NCBI GenBank assembly: GCA_016222805.1
Contig: JACRQG010000037.1
Coordinates: 62,001-126,000, forward strand
Length of the DNA stretch: 64,000 bases
Reading direction: 5' to 3'
DNA from: Verrucomicrobiota bacterium
GTDB lineage: Bacteria; Verrucomicrobiota; Verrucomicrobiia; Opitutales; Opitutaceae
Part shown: positions 32,418 through 41,671 of the stretch, one piece after another
How the letters are laid out: every line of letters starts with the position of its first letter
Numbering within the stretch: position 1 is the stretch's first letter
Notes under the pieces: generated by a model
What the model was told of the DNA's origin: nothing
What the model saw: the letters and a program-made list of their open reading frames with translations, nothing else
Databases searched by the model: none
Position numbers and translations under genes: made by a program

Positions 32418-34177
32418 CACTTCTCCGTCACGGTGATCACGCGCAGCACCTCGTCGAAGGTCGTGTACCCGTGCTTCACCTTTTCCCAGCCGCTTTGCTC
32501 GAGAGTGCGCATGCCGTGGCGCCGGGCGCATTCCGCAAGGGTTCGCGTGCTTTCGCGCTTCAGCACCAGCTCGTGCATCTCCTCGTTGAGCCGGAAAATC
32601 TCGAAGATGCCGATCCGCCCCCGGTAGCCCGTGCCGCGGCAGCGATCGCAGCCGACCGGTGCCTTCAGCTGTTCGATGCCCTCCGCCTCCGCCGGGTCGC
32701 ACCCGAGGATGGCCAGGTTCTCCAGCAGTTTCACCCGCGTGATCGGCGCCGGCCGGGCGCACTCCGTGCACAACCGCCGCACCAGCCGCTGCGCGATCAC
32801 CAGCTCGATCGCCGACGCCACGAGGAAGGGCTCGATGCCCATGTCGACCAGCCGGGTGATCGCTCCCGGGGCGTCGTTGGTGTGCAGTGTGGAAAACACC
32901 AGGTGACCGGTCAGCGAGGCGCGGATCGCGATCTCCGCGGTGTCCTTGTCGCGAATCTCACCCACCATGATCACGTCGGGATCCTGCCGGAGCACGTGGC
33001 GCAGGGCGTCCGCGAAGGTCAGGCCGATCTCGGGCCGCACCTGCATCTGGTTCACCCCAGGCACCTCGTACTCGATCGGATCCTCGATGGTGATGATGCG
33101 CAGGTCGGTGGAGTTGATCTTGCGCAGAAACGCGTTCAGCGAGGTGCTCTTGCCCGAGCCGGTCGGTCCCGTCACGAGCACAATGCCGTGGGGATAGTCC
33201 AGGATCTTCGTGATCTGCGCCTGCTCCTCCACGCTCATGCCGAGGCGATCCATCGAATACGCCTCCTTCTTCTGGTTCAGGAGGCGGAGCGAGATCGACT
33301 CCGCATAAATTGTCGGGACCGTCGACACGCGGATGTCGAGCACCACCCCGCCCGCCTTGAAGTTGATCCGGCCATCCTGGGGCAGCCGTTTCTCCGAAAT
33401 GTTCATCCGCGCCATGATTTTCAGGCGCGAGATGATGGCATCCTGGAACCGGAGCAGGTTCTCCGGCACCGGCACCGGCACGAGCAGGCCGTCCACCCGG
33501 TAACGGATCCGCAGCTGCCCCTCCTGGGGCTCAAAGTGAATGTCGGTCGCCTGGTCGGTGATCGCCTGGGAGATGACGTCGGTCACGAAGCGCACCACCG
33601 CCGCATCCTCGTCGACCACTTCCTCGGCCTCCTTCTGCGCCTCCGGGGCCACATAGCTGTCGTCGCTGTCGTCCAACGAGCCGGAGCCGACGCCGAAGTT
33701 CTCGATGATCAACTGGTGCACCCGCTCGGGCACGGCCAGATGCCACCGCACCGGCCGCGGCGTGAAGGTCCGCAGCCAGTCGGCCATCGTCCCATCCGGG
33801 AGCCAGGCCGTCGCCACGTGCAACGGGTGCGCCGAGGGCGGTGGCGGCACCGGCGGAGCGCTGCCCTCGACCGCGCCAAACCGGATGGGAATGATCTGGT
33901 ACTCGTGCACGAGCCGAGGCGGCAACAGCCCGCGCGCCTCCGGGTCTGTCTCGAGGTTGCTCGCCACATCCAGCCCGGCCGCGGCTGCCAGCCGCTCCAG
34001 CACCTCCGGCTCCGGCCGCCCGAGCGCGACCGCCAGGGTCTCCAGCCGCTTCTCCCGCGGCGCCTCCAGCACGGCCTGCCGCTGTTCGTCGTTCAGGGAT
34101 GCCGCCAGCGACGGCGGCAAGACGTCGCCCTCCGTCGCCGCACCCAGCAGCGTCGTCGCACCGCTTTCCGCGCTCAT
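32417..34177 (-). CDS. gspE: Type II secretion ATPase GspE
   Basis: The cytoplasmic hexameric ATPase that powers pseudopilus assembly; 586 residues. It has an N-terminal N1E-like domain that differs from the usual, then the central N2E region (DIHFEPQEGQLRIRYRVDG). The catalytic domain has Walker A (GPTGSGKST, near residue 335), the Asp box (ITIEDPIEYE), Walker B (DVIMVGEIRD) and His box (STLHTND). The zinc-binding motif is C-x2-C (LCTEC) and C-x2-C (CDRC). ATG 34177 overlaps the gspD stop by 4 nt. It is followed immediately by gspF. Confidence 0.96.
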   Translation of the reverse strand: MSAESGATTLLGAATEGDVLPPSLAASLNDEQRQAVLEAPREKRLETLAVALGRPEPEVLERLAAAAGLDVASNLETDPEARGLLPPRLVHEYQIIPIRFGAVEGSAPPVPPPPSAHPLHVATAWLPDGTMADWLRTFTPRPVRWHLAVPERVHQLIIENFGVGSGSLDDSDDSYVAPEAQKEAEEVVDEDAAVVRFVTDVISQAITDQATDIHFEPQEGQLRIRYRVDGLLVPVPVPENLLRFQDAIISRLKIMARMNISEKRLPQDGRINFKAGGVVLDIRVSTVPTIYAESISLRLLNQKKEAYSMDRLGMSVEEQAQITKILDYPHGIVLVTGPTGSGKSTSLNAFLRKINSTDLRIITIEDPIEYEVPGVNQMQVRPEIGLTFADALRHVLRQDPDVIMVGEIRDKDTAEIAIRASLTGHLVFSTLHTNDAPGAITRLVDMGIEPFLVASAIELVIAQRLVRRLCTECARPAPITRVKLLENLAILGCDPAEAEGIEQLKAPVGCDRCRGTGYRGRIGIFEIFRLNEEMHELVLKRESTRTLAECARRHGMRTLEQSGWEKVKHGYTTFDEVLRVITVTEK

Positions 34178-36246
34178 TTCGGCAGGATCTGCTCGAGCAC
34201 CGACTTCTTGGGCGCCACGTAATTGGGATCGATCTCCCGCTTGATGAGGTCCCGCGACGGCCACGTTTCCACCCGCTTGAGGGCCTCCGCATTGTCCACC
34301 ACGGAGGAATTGGTCAGCACGATGGGCCGGAGGAAGAAGATCAACTCGGTGGTCGTCACCCCGCGGGAACGCGCCCCCAGTAAGTCGCCGATGATCGGGA
34401 TCGGGCCGAACCGGCTCGTCGTCTTCAGGTTCGAATTCTTGCGGAAGCCGCCGATGACGATGATGTCGCCTGACTTCGCCGTGACGTAGTTGGTCGTCTC
34501 CCGGCGGCCGATGATGTACTGCTTGTTCGCATCGACCTGCACCTCGCCGATCACGTCCTCGACCGAACCCACCATGTCGAGCTGCACCGAACCGTCGACG
34601 CCGATGAACGGCGTGACGGTGAGGGTCGTGCCGATCGACTGCTGCGAAATCGTCGAACTCGAGGCGAGGCCGGTGCTCACGCCCGCCGCGGACTGAATCG
34701 TGCCGGTGACGATGGGCCGCGTCTCGCCGTTGAAGAACTTCGCCTGCTTGCCGTGGCTGGTGACGATGGCGGGCACCGTCGTGATCGCATTGTTGCGCGT
34801 GCGCGGGTTGGCGCCGAGGCTGATCTCCGCCGCGAGATCCCACGGGCCGCTGACCACGGTCGTTCCGCTGCCGCGGGTGATGGTGCCGTTGGAGGTCGTC
34901 AGCCCCGAAGTCGCTCCGGAAAAGCCCACGAGCTTGTCACCCTCGACCTTGAGGCCGAGCGTGCTGATGCCCGAGCTATGTTGGTCGTCGAGGGTGACCT
35001 CGGCGATCACGACCTCGATGCGCACCTGGGCGAGCACGATGTCGAGCTTGTCGATCAAGGCCTTCACGAGGCGGATGTCATCCGCGGTGCCAAAGACCAC
35101 CACCGAGTTGCTGCGGTCATCGTTCACGGCGGTCATCAGCGCGCTGAACTCGTTGGCCCCATCAGTGCCGGTGTTGCTGGCGGCCACCACCGCCGGCGCC
35201 GCAGGCTGGCCCGGGGCGACCGGAGCCGCCGGAGTAGGCGTGACCTGGCCGGGCCGGACGGAACCCGTGTTCTGGCGCTGCAGGGCCGTGGTCTGCCCCG
35301 AAACGATCTTGCTCAGCACGTTCACCACATCCGAGGCCTTGGCGTTCTTCAGCGGGATGACATCGGTGCGGGTGTTGGGGTCCGCCTTGCGATCCAGGCG
35401 CTCGATCAGGTCGTCGAAGAACGGGTGCCAGCGCGGGTCCGCGATCAGGATCATCTGGTTCGTGCGGTCATCCGCGCTGTAGGTGGTCGCGGCGCCAAGC
35501 TGCTGCTGCAGGGACCCGGTGATGATGCCGCGCAGCTTGTTTACCAGGTCGCTGGCCTTCGCGTCCTTGAGGGCATAAAACTTCGGCTTCATCCCGGGGA
35601 TGACCGGCTTGTCGAGGTGCTGCAGCACCGTTTCGACCCGCTGGAGGTTGCTCAGGCTGTCGGTGATAAAGAGGGCATTGGCGTTGGCCAGCGGGATCGG
35701 GCCGCCGTAGAGGGGATTGAGCAAGCCGGCGATCAAGGGCTGCACTTCCTGGGCCCGGGCGTACTCCAGCGTGAACAACTTCGAAACCGAGCGCCCGCTC
35801 GCCTGGTGGTCAAAGGCCGAGCCGGAAATCAACTCCGGCGCCTCCTGCCGCACGGCCTGCAGGTTCACCACCTTCAGGAACTTTTCCCCCATCGGGGCCA
35901 GGCCGATGCCGTTGACCGCCAGTGCCGTCTCGACCGCGATGATCGCCTCGGCTTTGGTGACGGGCCTCTTGATCTGCAGGTTGTAGGTCGCGGTAACCAG
36001 TTGCTGCGGCCGGATGATGATGCGGCCCGTCAGCTTCTCGAGCAGGTCGAGCATCGTGTTGATGTCGGCGTCCGGCAGCATCAACTGCTGCACCATGTCG
36101 TCCTCCGGACGCACGGCGGGCGCCGCGGCGGTGGCGGGCGGGGTCGGAGTCCGGGGTGTGGCCGGTGCCGGGTTCTGCGCGGAAACAGAGGCGCCTCCGA
36201 CTAGCACGGCGGCGATGGGCAGGAGGCGGACAAATCGCAAGGTCAT
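34174..36246 (-). CDS. gspD: Type II secretion outer-membrane secretin GspD
   Basis: Forms the outer-membrane channel; 690 residues with signal peptide (LLPIAAVLVGGASVSAQ). In order: an N0-like domain (INTMLDLLEKLTGRIIIRP), N1 (LFTLEYARAQEVQPLIAGLL), N2 (FYALKDAKASDLVNKLRG), N3 (VIPLKNAKASDVVNVLSK) with a long Ala/Pro/Gly-rich insertion (about residues 355-395), and the secretin domain with amphipathic strands and VPAIVTSHGKQAKFFNGE. No lipobox is visible. It leads the minus-strand gspD-E-F operon and is divergent from aroC across 170 nt. No gspC is next to it. Confidence 0.95.
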   Translation of the reverse strand: MTLRFVRLLPIAAVLVGGASVSAQNPAPATPRTPTPPATAAAPAVRPEDDMVQQLMLPDADINTMLDLLEKLTGRIIIRPQQLVTATYNLQIKRPVTKAEAIIAVETALAVNGIGLAPMGEKFLKVVNLQAVRQEAPELISGSAFDHQASGRSVSKLFTLEYARAQEVQPLIAGLLNPLYGGPIPLANANALFITDSLSNLQRVETVLQHLDKPVIPGMKPKFYALKDAKASDLVNKLRGIITGSLQQQLGAATTYSADDRTNQMILIADPRWHPFFDDLIERLDRKADPNTRTDVIPLKNAKASDVVNVLSKIVSGQTTALQRQNTGSVRPGQVTPTPAAPVAPGQPAAPAVVAASNTGTDGANEFSALMTAVNDDRSNSVVVFGTADDIRLVKALIDKLDIVLAQVRIEVVIAEVTLDDQHSSGISTLGLKVEGDKLVGFSGATSGLTTSNGTITRGSGTTVVSGPWDLAAEISLGANPRTRNNAITTVPAIVTSHGKQAKFFNGETRPIVTGTIQSAAGVSTGLASSSTISQQSIGTTLTVTPFIGVDGSVQLDMVGSVEDVIGEVQVDANKQYIIGRRETTNYVTAKSGDIIVIGGFRKNSNLKTTSRFGPIPIIGDLLGARSRGVTTTELIFFLRPIVLTNSSVVDNAEALKRVETWPSRDLIKREIDPNYVAPKKSVLEQILPK

Positions 36247-36416
36247 GCAGGAGGTGGGTGTGAAGATACGCCAGCGGCCGGCAAGGGGAGGGAGCAGAAC
36301 CCAAAGCGCCACTGATGTAAACGGTCTTGTGCGGGATGGGACGGCCAATTCCGGCAAAGGTTGCCCCGGCTTTTTGCTTCGCAATCGGCCCGGAAGCCCG
36401 TTGGTTCCGGGGAGCC

Positions 36417-37514
36417 ATGCCGAACACGTTCGGACACCTCTTCACCGTCACCACCTGGGGGGAAAGCCACGGGCCCGCCATCGGCGCGGTCGTCGACGGC
36501 TGCCCGCCCCGCCTGCCGCTGACGGAGGCCGACATCCAGGCTGAGCTGGATCGCCGCCGGCCCGGGCAGAGTGACATCGTGACCCCCCGCAAGGAGGAGG
36601 ACCGGGTGGAGATTCTGTCCGGGGTCTTCGAGGGGCGCACCACCGGCACCCCGATCTCGCTGCTGGTGCGAAACGCCGACCAGCGGCCCGGGGCTTACGA
36701 CGAGATGCGCGACAAGTTCCGGCCGTCGCACGCGGATTTCACGTACCAGGCCAAGTACGGCATCCGGGCCCATCGCGGCGGCGGCCGGCGTTCGGCCCGC
36801 GAGACCATCGGCCGCGTCGCCGGCGGCGCCATCGCCCGCAAGGCCCTGTCCCTGGGTGGCGGGGTGGAAATCCGCGCCTTCCTGACCCAGGTCCACGACA
36901 TCGCCGTGCCCTCCGGGGCGCTTGCCGACTTTCCGACCCTCGCCGCCGTGGAGGCCACGGCCGTGCGTTGCCCGCATCTACCGACCGCCGAACGCATGAT
37001 CGAACGGATCAAGGCCGTCCGCAGCGAAGGGGATTCTGTGGGCGGCGTGATCGAGTGTCGCGTCCGGGGGGTGCCGCCCGGGTTGGGCGAACCGGTTTTT
37101 GATCGGCTCGAGGCCGATCTCGCCAAGGCCATGCTTTCCCTGCCCGCCACCAAGGGCTTCGAGATCGGCAGCGGCTTTGCCGGCGCCGGTCAGCGCGGCA
37201 GCGAGCACAACGATCTCTTCGAGTCGCGCGACGGCAGCATCCGCACCCGCACCAACCGCAGCGGCGGCACCCAGGGCGGAATCAGCAACGGCGAGGAGAT
37301 CGTCTTCCGCGTGGCCTTCAAGCCCACGGCCACCATCCTGCAGCCGCAGGCCACCGTCGACCGGCAGGGCGCCGCCACCGAACTGATCGGCCGCGGCCGC
37401 CATGATCCGTGCGTGGTCCCCCGCGCCGTGCCCATCGTCGAGGCCATGACCGCCCTGGTGCTCCTCGACCACTGGCTGCGCCACGCCGCGCAATGCGGCT
37501 CCCTGCGATTCTGA
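36417..37514 (+). CDS. aroC: Chorismate synthase
   Basis: Makes chorismate from EPSP, the last step of the shikimate pathway, using reduced FMN. All signatures are present: [16 protein letters not shown] (first signature), [20 protein letters not shown] (second) and [14 protein letters not shown] (third). 365 residues, the usual length. ATG 36417 chosen because the preceding open region is intergenic. It has no other aromatic-pathway genes beside it and is followed by an unrelated gene. Confidence 0.97.
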   Translation: MPNTFGHLFTVTTWGESHGPAIGAVVDGCPPRLPLTEADIQAELDRRRPGQSDIVTPRKEEDRVEILSGVFEGRTTGTPISLLVRNADQRPGAYDEMRDKFRPSHADFTYQAKYGIRAHRGGGRRSARETIGRVAGGAIARKALSLGGGVEIRAFLTQVHDIAVPSGALADFPTLAAVEATAVRCPHLPTAERMIERIKAVRSEGDSVGGVIECRVRGVPPGLGEPVFDRLEADLAKAMLSLPATKGFEIGSGFAGAGQRGSEHNDLFESRDGSIRTRTNRSGGTQGGISNGEEIVFRVAFKPTATILQPQATVDRQGAATELIGRGRHDPCVVPRAVPIVEAMTALVLLDHWLRHAAQCGSLRF

Positions 37515-37586
37515 GACCCGGCGGCGCGTCCGGTCGCCCCAAAAGGCCGGCCCGACACCCGTTTCCCGCTCGCTGACGTTTTCGCC

Positions 37587-38363
37587 ATGTCTTCCGCCAC
37601 TCCCCTCATCTACCTCGTCCTCGGCGCCACCGGCTCGGGCCGGCGTGAACTGCTCGCCGACCTCGTCGAGGCTGGGCTGGAGGCCGATGACCGCGCCGCC
37701 GTCCTCCTGCCTGCTTCCGAAGCGCCCCAACCGGACGACCCCCGCCTGCCCTCCGTCCATCGTTGGGAATGGCGCGACGGTACCGTGGCCGCCGCCCTCC
37801 CCGCCGGTCATTCCCATGTCTTCTTCCTGGTCGACGGCCGGCGCAACCCGGTCGATCAGATCGAGGCCTTCCGGGCCTGGCTGGAGTCCCAGGGCGCCAC
37901 CGTGGCGCGGGTGTTTTGCGTCGTGGACTGCCAATTCGCGTCCCGCCATCCGGCGCTCCTCGCCTGGTACGAAGCCTGTGTCCACTTTTCGGATGCCGTC
38001 CTCCTGCACCGGCGCGAAGGCGTCGAGAACAAGTGGGTGAGTGACTTCCTCGGTCACTTCAAGAAGGAGCACCTGCCCTGCCTGTTCGAACTGGTGAAAG
38101 AAGGTCGGGTGAAGAACCCGGCGCTGCTCCTTGAACCGCAGGCGCGGCGCCTCTCGCAGGTCTTCGACGCCGAGCAGGACTGGGTGCTCACCGACGCGGA
38201 AGGCGAGGAGATCGACGAGGAAGATGTCACCGGAGACGAAGAGGAGGAAGTGACGGCGGCACCGGCCGAGGATCCGTACTTTGCCCGGCGAATGGGTGGC
38301 CGGCGCGTGCGGGAACTGCCCGACATCGCCGCCTTTCTCGACGCACCGCCGCCCTCTTCCTAG
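37587..38363 (+). CDS. Hypothetical protein with P-loop-like N-terminus
   Basis: 258 residues, cytoplasmic. It opens with a strand-loop (LVLGATGSGRRELLADLV) that resembles a CobW-type P-loop, but the Walker A Lys is replaced by Arg, so ordinary GTP or ATP hydrolysis is doubtful. Later segments (VFFLVDGRRNPVDQIEAF and VFCVVDCQFASRHP) look like the rest of a Rossmann-like core. The C-terminal third is very acidic (EEIDEEDV and DEEEEVTAAPAEDP). Function not recognised. It lies 72 nt after aroC on the same strand. Confidence 0.6.
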   Translation: MSSATPLIYLVLGATGSGRRELLADLVEAGLEADDRAAVLLPASEAPQPDDPRLPSVHRWEWRDGTVAAALPAGHSHVFFLVDGRRNPVDQIEAFRAWLESQGATVARVFCVVDCQFASRHPALLAWYEACVHFSDAVLLHRREGVENKWVSDFLGHFKKEHLPCLFELVKEGRVKNPALLLEPQARRLSQVFDAEQDWVLTDAEGEEIDEEDVTGDEEEEVTAAPAEDPYFARRMGGRRVRELPDIAAFLDAPPPSS

Positions 38364-38403
38364 CCGCCCAACGCGACGGCGCGCCACGTCTTCCCTGCTT
38401 TCC

Positions 38404-38476
38404 TGTGGGCGGGGCGATCTCGCTCCGCGTTCGCGATTCGAAGGCCACGCTCCGCGGGGCGGGTCGCCCCGCCTAC
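38404..38476. repeat. Palindromic intergenic repeat, GTAGGCGGGGCG type
   Basis: Arms GTGGGCGGGGCGATCTCGCT at left and the complement of GTAGGCGGGGCGACCCG at right. Sequence and layout match the element at 28851-28924. It sits between two convergent genes, so it may act as a bidirectional terminator. Confidence 0.7.
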
Positions 38477-38534
38477 AGGGGAGGTAATCGGAAGCCGGAC
38501 CTTGGGAGACCGTTTCGGAGCACGGGCCGCCACC

Positions 38535-38909
38535 TCAGCGGCCGGGAGGAGACGGAGAATTCTCCGGCGGGGTCTCCATCCGCGGACGGCGAAAGTGGTC
38601 CCGGAACTCCGGAGAGTCCATCGTATCCCAGATCCGGAACCCAAAGGCCGGACGCGGCAGGTACAGCAATCCGCAAATCCGGCTCAGCAACCGGCCGAAC
38701 GGCCAGCCGAACCAGACCAGCACGGCGGTCAGCAGGTAGAGACCGGCCAGCCCGCCGACACTCACGTAAGTCCGGAAGCCGAAGCCAAACCGCGGCAGAT
38801 TGCGGGTCAGGCTTAGCAGCAACACCGACGCCGCCACGATCACCAGGCCGGTGAGACCATGTGTGAAGGCCACGAAGGCCACACCGGCAGGTGGACGGCG
38901 CAGGGGCAT
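38535..38909 (-). CDS. Small hypothetical membrane protein
   Basis: 124 residues with two clear membrane helices (LTGLVIVAASVLLLSL and VSVGGLAGLYLLTAVLVWFGW). A basic, proline-rich C-terminal tail follows. No family recognised. It is on the same strand as the KDPG aldolase gene and starts 28 nt after it, so the two may be co-transcribed. Confidence 0.55.
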   Translation of the reverse strand: MPLRRPPAGVAFVAFTHGLTGLVIVAASVLLLSLTRNLPRFGFGFRTYVSVGGLAGLYLLTAVLVWFGWPFGRLLSRICGLLYLPRPAFGFRIWDTMDSPEFRDHFRRPRMETPPENSPSPPGR

Positions 38910-38936
38910 GGCGGCCGCCGCGGGCGGACCGGGAGC

Positions 38937-39575
38937 TTACTTGGCGGCCGCGGCCGCCGCCGCAAAGGCCTTCGCCTTCGCGGTGATCGCTTCCCAGTTC
39001 TTGTCCTTGAGCGCCTTGGCGTCGACGAGGGAGCTGCCGGCCGCGGTCGCAAATGCCCCGGCCTTGAGGAACTCGCCCACGTTGTGCTCGTTCACGCCGC
39101 CGGTGGGCACCATCTCCACCTGGGGCAACGGAGCCTTCACCGACTTGATGTACCCGGGACCGAAGAATTCGGCCGGGAAGATCTTCGCGGCGTCGGCACC
39201 CGCCTCCCAGGCCGCGAGGATCTCGGTCGGAGTGAAGGCCCCGCTGAAGACTGGCACGCCATAACGCTTGCAGAGCGTGATCACGTCGGGCCGCAGCGCG
39301 GGTGTGACGATGAACTTCGCCCCTGACAGGATGCCCGCGCGGGCGGTTTCGGCGTCGAGCACCGTGCCCAGGCCGAACATGAAGTCGGGCAACTCCGCCA
39401 CCGCCTTCTCCAGCATCCGGATGGCGCCTGGCGTGGTCATCGTGAGCTCGATGCTCGTCAGGCCGCCCGCGGCCAGCGCCTTGGCGCAGTCGAGCAGGCC
39501 GTCCGGCGAGTTGGCCCGGATGAGCGCGATAACCTTCTCAGCCCTGATTTTCGAGAGGATGGCTTCTTTCTTCAT
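38937..39575 (-). CDS. eda: KDPG/KHG aldolase (Entner-Doudoroff type)
   Basis: Splits 2-keto-3-deoxy-6-phosphogluconate to pyruvate and glyceraldehyde-3-phosphate. 212 residues, family length. The Schiff-base Lys131 lies in DAAKIFPAEFFGPGY and the acid-base Glu43 in IELTMTTPG, at the usual spacing. The rest of the barrel shows GLGTVLDAETA and VPTGGVNE. In a polysaccharide degrader this fits breakdown of uronic acids. An Ala-rich run (AAAAAAAK) closes the protein. Start ATG 39575 gives the standard N-terminus. No edd gene is in the window. Confidence 0.9.
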   Translation of the reverse strand: MKKEAILSKIRAEKVIALIRANSPDGLLDCAKALAAGGLTSIELTMTTPGAIRMLEKAVAELPDFMFGLGTVLDAETARAGILSGAKFIVTPALRPDVITLCKRYGVPVFSGAFTPTEILAAWEAGADAAKIFPAEFFGPGYIKSVKAPLPQVEMVPTGGVNEHNVGEFLKAGAFATAAGSSLVDAKALKDKNWEAITAKAKAFAAAAAAAK

Positions 39576-39626
39576 GGAAACCCCCACTCTGCCACCGCTC
39601 CCGGGAAGGGGGCAACCAATTCTGGC

Positions 39627-41639
39627 CTACAACAGCGAGGTGCCCTTCGGCACGTGCACCACCGTGGTGCCGGCAATCTTGTCGTGCCACGACTGTTTCT
39701 CCGCGTCGAAGGCCACCCAGATGAAACCCAGGCCGGCGACAAACAGGGAGAGGAAGCACCCGAGCGCCCGCACTACCACCGTCGTCCAGTCGAGTTCACG
39801 GGCATCGAGCCGCACGACCTTGAGGCCGCAGATGATGCCGCCGATCGTGGTCCCGCGGTGCTTCCACATGATCGCGGCGTACGCCGCCAGCGGCAGCAGG
39901 ATGCCGCCCGGACCGGTGTTGAACTGCAGGAAGCGCGGCAGCAGGTGCGTCGTGAACTGCACCAGAATCGCGATCAGAATCCCATCCAGGGCCAGCGCCC
40001 CGAGGCGGATCCAGAACCCCGCGCGAGGCAGGGCCACCGGCGGGACGGTCCGCGCCAGCCGGAGCGCGGAAGCCGGTGGTGGAGGAGCCGCTGGAACCGG
40101 TCCCGGCGCCGCGGCCCCCGCCGCAAATCCGGCCGAGGCCATCGGAGGCAGAGCCGCGGGCGCAGGCGGGGGCACATACGACGGCACCGAAGGAGGCAGG
40201 GGCGGCTCAACCGCCGCAGTCCCCGTGAAACCCGGGCTGACGCGCGGCACGGCGTCCCCCACCGGAGCGGGAGCTTCCACCGGGGTCGCGGCGGACACCG
40301 GCGTGGAGACGCTCGGCGGCACCACCCCGAGGGCCATCTCGCCGCCCGGAACCGGCGGAAGCGGGGCCTCTCCGGCGCCGACCGCGGCCGGTGGCGGCGT
40401 CTCCCGGCGCATCGCCAGCGCGATGGTGAACACCACCACGCCGAGCCCGAGCCAGCTCAACACCTTGTAGAGCAGGAAACCAAACACCGGCACCGTGTAG
40501 AGCAGGAGCACAATCGCACCGCCCACGAGCACCGCAAAGAAGGGGTGATTCAGTGGCCCGTCGCCGAAGTAGCGCGTGATCCGGCGGCCCAGCCAGGCCA
40601 GCATCACCGCCTTGCCAAAGAGCTTGGCCAGGAAGAGCGCAAAGGCCAGGAACGGCACGACAATCAGCCCCACCACCGTCGCGATCAGCAGGACCGTCGC
40701 CACCGGGGAGAGCAGGACCGTGAGGAAGGCGGTCAGCACACTGGCGCCCGGTCGCGTCTCGAGGGTCGTCACGCACTTGTCGATCCCACTGCGAAAGACC
40801 AACGCGAGCAGCAGGTAAAACCCGAGGAAAGAGAGCGCGACTCCCCAGGCCCAGCCGAGATGCTCTCCAAAGGCCAGCGGGCGAGCCATGAAGACACAGC
40901 GCTTGATCCACGTCGTGAGCCACGCGAGATCCCCCAGGCCTCCAAAACCCGGCACGTTTACCTGGCCGCCATGCACCACCGCCTGGGGATGCTTCGTGAG
41001 CCGGCCGCCCACGAGCACAATATCCCGCTCCACCACGGCATTGGGCCCGAGGTTGAGATCCCCCAGCACGCAGACGACTTCACCCTTCACCGGGCCGTTG
41101 ATTTCGGCGCCGCCGAGCACGCTGACCGCATCCTGGCCAATGCTGCCCTGGGAGGTCAGCGGTCCGAGCACGGCCACCGCCGCCCCACCCACCTTGGCGT
41201 TGGGCCCGATCACGGTACTGCCGAGGACGGACACCGCGTCCGACATCACCTCGCCGTTGACCACGGTGGAACCCATGATCGAAACCGCCTCCGAAGCCCG
41301 GCTGCCCTCGGCCACCACATGGTCGCCAAACGGGGCGTCGTTGCGCTTGCCGGACGGCCGCGCCTCGCGACGCCGCTTCGCCGGGGCGCTTTTTTCGGTC
41401 TTGCCACCCGAATCCGGAGCCGCGTCGAGGCGGCGCAACGGAGGTTCGGCGGGAGCCGGGGCGACCGACTCGGGGGCGGTAGCTGGAACGGGAGCCGCCG
41501 GAGCCGCGGCAGCCTCCGCCGGCGTGGCGGGCGTATCCGGAGGCGGGGCGGGCTTTTCCTGCGCCCCGGCGGCCAGGGACAACAGGAGTCCCAGCGCGGC
41601 GACGGCGCGGAAGGAGGGAGGGAACAGGTAAGTCTTCAT
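39627..41639 (-). CDS. Beta-helix and RDD-domain membrane protein
   Basis: 670 residues. Signal peptide (VAALGLLLSLAAGA), a Pro/Ala-rich linker, then a polymer-forming, bactofilin-like beta-helix repeat (about 110-230: SVLGSTVIGPNAKVGG, SVLGGAEINGPVKG). Next are several membrane helices (about 255-400, for example VATVLLIATVVGLIVVPFL), a second Pro-rich linker, and a C-terminal RDD domain (about 530-665, GFWIRLGALALDGILIAIL). The combination is unusual. It lies downstream of the ECF sigma and candidate anti-sigma genes, 32 nt after the latter, and may be a target or partner of that stress response. The function is inferred only from context. Confidence 0.7.
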   Translation of the reverse strand: MKTYLFPPSFRAVAALGLLLSLAAGAQEKPAPPPDTPATPAEAAAAPAAPVPATAPESVAPAPAEPPLRRLDAAPDSGGKTEKSAPAKRRREARPSGKRNDAPFGDHVVAEGSRASEAVSIMGSTVVNGEVMSDAVSVLGSTVIGPNAKVGGAAVAVLGPLTSQGSIGQDAVSVLGGAEINGPVKGEVVCVLGDLNLGPNAVVERDIVLVGGRLTKHPQAVVHGGQVNVPGFGGLGDLAWLTTWIKRCVFMARPLAFGEHLGWAWGVALSFLGFYLLLALVFRSGIDKCVTTLETRPGASVLTAFLTVLLSPVATVLLIATVVGLIVVPFLAFALFLAKLFGKAVMLAWLGRRITRYFGDGPLNHPFFAVLVGGAIVLLLYTVPVFGFLLYKVLSWLGLGVVVFTIALAMRRETPPPAAVGAGEAPLPPVPGGEMALGVVPPSVSTPVSAATPVEAPAPVGDAVPRVSPGFTGTAAVEPPLPPSVPSYVPPPAPAALPPMASAGFAAGAAAPGPVPAAPPPPASALRLARTVPPVALPRAGFWIRLGALALDGILIAILVQFTTHLLPRFLQFNTGPGGILLPLAAYAAIMWKHRGTTIGGIICGLKVVRLDARELDWTTVVVRALGCFLSLFVAGLGFIWVAFDAEKQSWHDKIAGTTVVHVPKGTSLL

Positions 41640-41671
41640 TGCAAGGGGAACGGAGAGAGGATTGGGGGTGG

